Positions 60,745 through 64,000 of a DNA stretch of 64,000 nt are shown in pieces. This DNA comes from Caldilineae bacterium (lineage in GTDB: Bacteria > Chloroflexota > Anaerolineae > JAAEKA01): the NCBI GenBank assembly GCA_020634555.1, contig JACKBK010000006.1, positions 62,001-126,000 of the forward strand, written 5' to 3'. The position numbers were made by a program, and so were the translations under genes. Position 1 is the first letter of the stretch. Every line of letters starts with the position of its first letter. The notes below the pieces were generated by a model. The model did not search any database. It saw nothing but the letters and a program-made list of their open reading frames with translations, and had not been told where the DNA came from.

Positions 60745-61701
60745 TCAGGATTGCTTCGGCACCGCGCCGGGATCGTCGTTTTCCGGCCGGCCTTCGCGCC
60801 AGACCACGTCGGCCACGGGGTCGATCATCGCCTGTATCTCGGCCAGTAGCCGCGGATCGGGCGCGACGCCAACCGCCTTGACATTGCTGTCCACGTGGCT
60901 GACCTTGCTCATGCCCACCAGAGTCGTGGCGACATCGTCGTAGGCCAGCGCGTATTGCATGGCCAGGTCGGCGATGTCCACGCCCTGGGATCGGCACCAG
61001 TCGGCCACCTCGCGGCTTTTTTCGATCACTGCCTGGGGCGCGGGGTGCCAGTCAGGCGCGCCCTTTTCGGTCAGAGCACGCATATGCAGCGGCGATGCGT
61101 TGATCAGGCCTACGCCGCGCTCCTTGGCAACAGGCGTCAGCATGGCATCCATGGTGGTGTCGAACAGGTTGTAGCGGCAGTAAGAGAGTATGGTGTCAAC
61201 CCTGGTTTGCGAGATGACATCCGCAAGCTGCAACAGGGGATAGCCGGTGATGCCCACGAAGCGCACCTTGCCCGCCTCCACCAACGAGTACAGGGCCGGC
61301 AACGTCTCATGAACGATCTGTGCGCGGTCGCCGTACTCGATGTCGTGGATCTGGATCACGTCGATGACGTCGGTACGCAGCCGCCGCAGGCTTTCGTCCA
61401 CGGAACTGACCACACAACGAGCCGAGAAGTCGAAGTGGTCGATGTCGTAGCGCCCGACCTTGGTGGCCAGGATCACCTGGTGGCGCTTGTCTTCCAGAAA
61501 CTCACCCAGTCGGGTTTCCGCCAGTGTGCGCCCGTAGTAGGGCGCCACGTCAAAGTAGTTGATGCCGCAGGCGATGGCGTGATGAACCGCGCGCCGCCCC
61601 TCTTCCGGGTCGATGCGGCCAAACTCGGCTCCCAGAGGAGACGCGCCATAGCCGACGACAGAGACTTGCAGGCCGGTTCTCCCCAGGGTTCGGTAGATCA
61701 T
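60745..61701 (-). CDS. Aldo/keto reductase, L-galactose/L-fucose dehydrogenase-like
   Basis: 318 residues from ATG 61701 (AGGAG before it). The (beta/alpha)8 family is clear: YRTLGRTGLQVSVVGYGASP at the start, catalytic Asp/Tyr in INYFDVAPYYG, Lys in ILATKVGRYD and His in DVIQIHDIEYG. The sequence resembles L-galactose dehydrogenase-type enzymes that oxidise free aldoses such as L-fucose or L-rhamnose. Promoter at 61757-61784, overlapping that of the divergent rhamnulokinase gene. An operator-like palindrome lies in the leader. Confidence 0.85.
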   Translation of the reverse strand: MIYRTLGRTGLQVSVVGYGASPLGAEFGRIDPEEGRRAVHHAIACGINYFDVAPYYGRTLAETRLGEFLEDKRHQVILATKVGRYDIDHFDFSARCVVSSVDESLRRLRTDVIDVIQIHDIEYGDRAQIVHETLPALYSLVEAGKVRFVGITGYPLLQLADVISQTRVDTILSYCRYNLFDTTMDAMLTPVAKERGVGLINASPLHMRALTEKGAPDWHPAPQAVIEKSREVADWCRSQGVDIADLAMQYALAYDDVATTLVGMSKVSHVDSNVKAVGVAPDPRLLAEIQAMIDPVADVVWREGRPENDDPGAVPKQS

Positions 61702-61729
61702 ACGAGGCTCCTGTTCAGGAAGGTGAAAC

Positions 61730-61748
61730 CGATTAATCGAAATCGATA
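61730..61748. promoter_or_regulatory. Candidate LacI-type operator
   Basis: A perfect 10-bp palindrome CGATTAATCG (61730-61739) followed by AAATCGATA. Such CG-containing AT-rich palindromes are typical of LacI family sites. It lies just downstream of the start predicted for the aldo/keto reductase gene, where a bound repressor would block transcription. Which regulator uses it is inferred. Confidence 0.4.
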
Positions 61749-61756
61749 CCATGATA

Positions 61757-61784
61757 ATGATAAACATCTTGGCCCATTTGTCAA
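61757..61784 (-). promoter_or_regulatory. Promoter for the aldo/keto reductase gene
   Basis: Minus strand TTGACA (61784-61779), 16-bp spacer, TATCAT (61762-61757). Its -35 box occupies the same bases as the -35 of the divergent rhamnulokinase promoter. Confidence 0.6.
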
Positions 61785-61805
61785 GCTGGTTGGAAATGCT
61801 ATAAT
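61778..61805 (+). promoter_or_regulatory. Promoter for rhamnulokinase, probably leaderless
   Basis: TTGTCA (61778-61783), 16-bp spacer, TATAAT (61800-61805) with TGC directly upstream of the -10. The ATG is at 61815, so the mRNA would have only a few bases before it, and no ribosome-binding site is present. Confidence 0.65.
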
Positions 61806-61814
61806 GACCATACC

Positions 61815-63302
61815 ATGAAACACACCGCAAACTTCCTTGCTATCGATCTGGGCGCATCCAACGGACGTGTCGTGCTGGGCCGCTGGGACGGCCAGCGCTT
61901 CGATCTGCACGAGCTGCACCGCTTCGCCAACGGTCCGGTCAACGTGCTGGGCAGCCTGTACTGGGACCCGCTGCGGCTCTGGAGCGAGATCAAGGCCGGT
62001 ATGGCGCGCTATGGACAGCAGTTCAGCCAGCCGCTGGCCGGCATTGGCCTGGACACCTGGGGCGTGGACTTTGCGTTGTTGGACCGGGCCGGCCGCTTGC
62101 TGGGCAATCCGTTCCAGTACCGCGACGCCCGCACCGACGGCATGATGGAGCTGGCGTTCGAGCGAGCCGGCCGATCGGCCATCTTTCGCCACACCGGTAT
62201 CCAATTCATGCAGATCAACACCCTCTATCAGCTTCTGAGCATGGTGGAAGCACGCGATCCCCAACTGGACGCGGCCGAGACGTTGTTGCTGATGCCCGAC
62301 CTGTTCAACTATTGGCTGACCGGCCGCACCGTGGCTGAGTACACCATCGCCAGCACCAGCCAGATGCTGGACGCGCGCCGGCGCACCTGGGCAACCGGCC
62401 TGTTGGACCAACTGGGCATACCGACAGCCATCCTGCCGCCGGTGGTCGACGCAGGCACGGTGCTGGGCGATCTCAGAAGCGACATCGCTGGCGAGGTCGG
62501 CGCGCCGGGAACACCCCAGGTCATCGCCGTTGGCAGCCACGATACCGCCAGCGCAGTGGCGGCTATTCCCGATCTGGGGCCGGAGAGCGCCTACATCAGC
62601 AGCGGCACCTGGAGCCTGATCGGCGTCGAGACGCCACAGCCGGTGCTGAGCGATCAAGCGCTGGCGCTGAACTTTACCAACGAAGGGGGCGTCGCCGGCG
62701 ATATCCGGCTGTTGAAGAACAGTACCGGTCTCTGGCTGCTGCAGGAAAGCCGCCGCCAGTGGCAGCGGGACGGTCACGATTACTCCTGGGACGAGCTGTT
62801 GGATCTGGCAGGCAAAGCACCTGCCTTCCGCAGCCTGGTCGACCCCGATGACCGCGCGTTCCTCAACCCGCCCGACATGCCCGCTGCGATCCGGGCGTAT
62901 TGCCGGCGCACCGGCCAGCCTGAGCCGGAAAGCGTCGGTGCCGTGGTACGTTGCTGCCTGGAGAGCATGGCGCTGGCGTCGCGGGCTGTCATCGACTCGC
63001 TGGAGACGTTGCTGGAACGACGGCTGGAGGTGGTGCGGATCGTCGGCGGCGGCAGCCAGAACGCGATGCTTTCCCAGTTCACTGCGGATGCCTGCCAGCG
63101 GCCGGTGGTCTGCGGCCCGGTGGAAGCCACGGCGCTGGGCAACGTCATGGTGCAGGCCATTGCCACCGGCCAGATCAACGACATCGCGGCCGGCCGCCGC
63201 GCGATCGCCAGCTCGATCCCATTGCTTCGCTACGACCCGGAGGCCAGCGCTGCAGCGGCGTGGGAGGACGCATCCGGCAGGTTCGCGGCACTGCACGGGT
63301 AA
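61815..63302 (+). CDS. rhaB: Rhamnulokinase-like FGGY sugar kinase
   Basis: 495 residues, normal for RhaB, which phosphorylates L-rhamnulose. Two actin-like FGGY domains: N-terminal phosphate loop LAIDLGASNGRVVLG (8-22), the substrate region GIGLDTWGVDFALLD and YRDARTDG, then HDTASAV and SSGTWSLIG, and the adenine-binding VRIVGGGSQNAMLSQFTAD. No aldolase or isomerase is in the window, although the adjacent dehydrogenases point to deoxysugar breakdown. Divergent from the aldo/keto reductase with overlapping promoters. Confidence 0.88.
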   Translation: MKHTANFLAIDLGASNGRVVLGRWDGQRFDLHELHRFANGPVNVLGSLYWDPLRLWSEIKAGMARYGQQFSQPLAGIGLDTWGVDFALLDRAGRLLGNPFQYRDARTDGMMELAFERAGRSAIFRHTGIQFMQINTLYQLLSMVEARDPQLDAAETLLLMPDLFNYWLTGRTVAEYTIASTSQMLDARRRTWATGLLDQLGIPTAILPPVVDAGTVLGDLRSDIAGEVGAPGTPQVIAVGSHDTASAVAAIPDLGPESAYISSGTWSLIGVETPQPVLSDQALALNFTNEGGVAGDIRLLKNSTGLWLLQESRRQWQRDGHDYSWDELLDLAGKAPAFRSLVDPDDRAFLNPPDMPAAIRAYCRRTGQPEPESVGAVVRCCLESMALASRAVIDSLETLLERRLEVVRIVGGGSQNAMLSQFTADACQRPVVCGPVEATALGNVMVQAIATGQINDIAAGRRAIASSIPLLRYDPEASAAAAWEDASGRFAALHG

Positions 63303-63316
63303 ACACAATGTGGAAT

Positions 63317-63345
63317 TGACAGGAACTCTGACCAATCGTACAATG
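63317..63345 (+). promoter_or_regulatory. Sigma-70 promoter for the class III aminotransferase
   Basis: TTGACA (63317-63322) and TACAAT (63340-63345), 17-bp spacer. The leader of about 75 nt contains a small hairpin (AGGTCGA/TCGACCT). Confidence 0.72.
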
Positions 63346-63427
63346 ATCGTGTCTTTGACAACGAGGTCGAGACAAGCTACGTCGACCTGTCATGGTCGGC
63401 ATTTTGTTTTCCGAAAGGACGTCTGTT

Positions 63428-64000
63428 GTGGACGCCATTGCTTCAAACGAGACACGAAGCGCAGTCCAGCTCGAAAAGGACTATGTGTTGCACACCTGGC
63501 AGAATCGCCAGGGAGACTGGGACGGTCCGACAGTGGTTGGCGGCGAAGGCGCCTGGTTTTGGGACGAGGAAGGTAAGCGCTACCTGGACCTTAGCAGCCA
63601 GGCTCAGTGCAACCACCTGGGCCACCAACACCCCGACATGGTGGCAGCTATTCAGAAGCAAGCCGCTGAGCTCTGTTTTATCCACATCGCCTGGGGAGCG
63701 AAGCCGCGTGCAGAACTGGCCAAGCGGCTGATCGAGACAAGCGGCATGGAAGGTGGCAAGGTATACTATGCCCAGTCGGGGGCCGGCGCCACCGAGCACG
63801 CGATGAAGGTAGCCCGCTGGATCACAGGGCGCCAGAAGATCATCAGCCGCTATCGTTCCTATCACGGCGCAACCAGCAACGCGATCGCGCTCAGCGGGGA
63901 CTCGCGCAACTGGTCCACACCCGGCGTGCCCAACATCATGCACGCGCTGCCTCCCTATTGTTACCGCTGTCCCTTCCAGTTGACCTATCCCGGCTGCAAC
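63428..64000 (+). CDS. Class III aminotransferase, 3' end cut by window edge
   Basis: The frame is open from GTG 63428 (AAGGA upstream) to the edge: 191 codons. The N-terminal half of a class III PLP aminotransferase is seen: GEGAWFWDEEGKRYLDLSSQ, the pocket region YYAQSGAGATEHAMKVAR (phosphate-binding), and SYHGATSNAIALSGD with the Tyr-His pair. The catalytic lysine lies beyond the window. Relatives include taurine and omega-amino acid transaminases. It has its own promoter and probably does not belong to the sugar cluster. Confidence 0.85.
   Translation, partial: MDAIASNETRSAVQLEKDYVLHTWQNRQGDWDGPTVVGGEGAWFWDEEGKRYLDLSSQAQCNHLGHQHPDMVAAIQKQAAELCFIHIAWGAKPRAELAKRLIETSGMEGGKVYYAQSGAGATEHAMKVARWITGRQKIISRYRSYHGATSNAIALSGDSRNWSTPGVPNIMHALPPYCYRCPFQLTYPGCN

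Noticed and set aside
61698..63335. Long minus-strand open frame (545 codons) opposite rhamnulokinase
   Set aside because: Shadow frame of the kinase gene; it runs into the divergent promoter region and has no recognisable domain.

Overview
The window looks like a chromosomal segment of a GC-rich bacterium, most probably a Chloroflexota of the Caldilinea/Anaerolinea type. This is inferred from gene content and style: Thr/Pro-rich surface proteins ending in short LPL tails, a ResB-like protein, BMP-type ABC transport, STAND ATPases and dense short palindromic repeats. No rRNA or marker tree is available to confirm it. Several promoters fit the sigma-70 pattern, mostly with 17-bp spacers and often with a TGC extension of the -10 box. 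At least two genes look leaderless.

Layout. 1-5.2 kb: housekeeping genes (7TM-HD phosphohydrolase cut by the left edge, YqeY, EF-P, tRNA-Thr, ResB-like protein, uridine kinase). 5.2-31 kb: a large exopolysaccharide/surface-glycan locus. It holds nucleotide-sugar enzymes, including a probable set for UDP-diacetamido-uronic acid, four GT4-like and one GT2 glycosyltransferase, three sulfotransferases, two hexapeptide acyltransferases, a GNAT protein, a Wzx flippase, a polymerase/ligase-TPR protein and a WecA-type initiating transferase. A family of about 34-bp palindromes with a conserved TTCGGC loop and covarying arms is scattered through this locus, and I found none outside it. 31-35 kb: double cyclophilin lipoprotein, lipid kinase, methyltransferase, and an AbiEi antitoxin whose toxin gene appears deleted to a few codons. 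35-42 kb: BMP-type nucleoside ABC transporter divergent from adenine deaminase, a purine-salvage module. 42-48.5 kb: cell-surface proteins (triple META lipoprotein, Asp-box propeller with a small ORF in front, and a badly frameshifted leucine-rich-repeat pseudogene). 48.8-57.2 kb: SWIM/SNF2 pair around a nested inverted repeat, then a STAND ATPase and an FAD monooxygenase. 57.2-63.3 kb: a sugar catabolism cluster (LacI-UroD fusion, zinc alcohol dehydrogenase, aldo/keto reductase, rhamnulokinase) arranged around overlapping divergent promoters. A class III aminotransferase runs off the right edge.

How the genes work together. The glycan locus is consistent with an undecaprenyl-phosphate-linked, Wzx-exported acidic polysaccharide that may be sulfated. 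The purine module would import nucleosides or bases and deaminate adenine. The right-hand cluster looks like deoxysugar (rhamnose/fucose type) use under the LacI-UroD protein. The most unusual items are the TTCGGC palindrome family, the LacI-UroD fusion, the repeat-derived ends of the GT4-like genes, the decayed AbiE pair, and the two short ORFs that sit upstream of larger genes.
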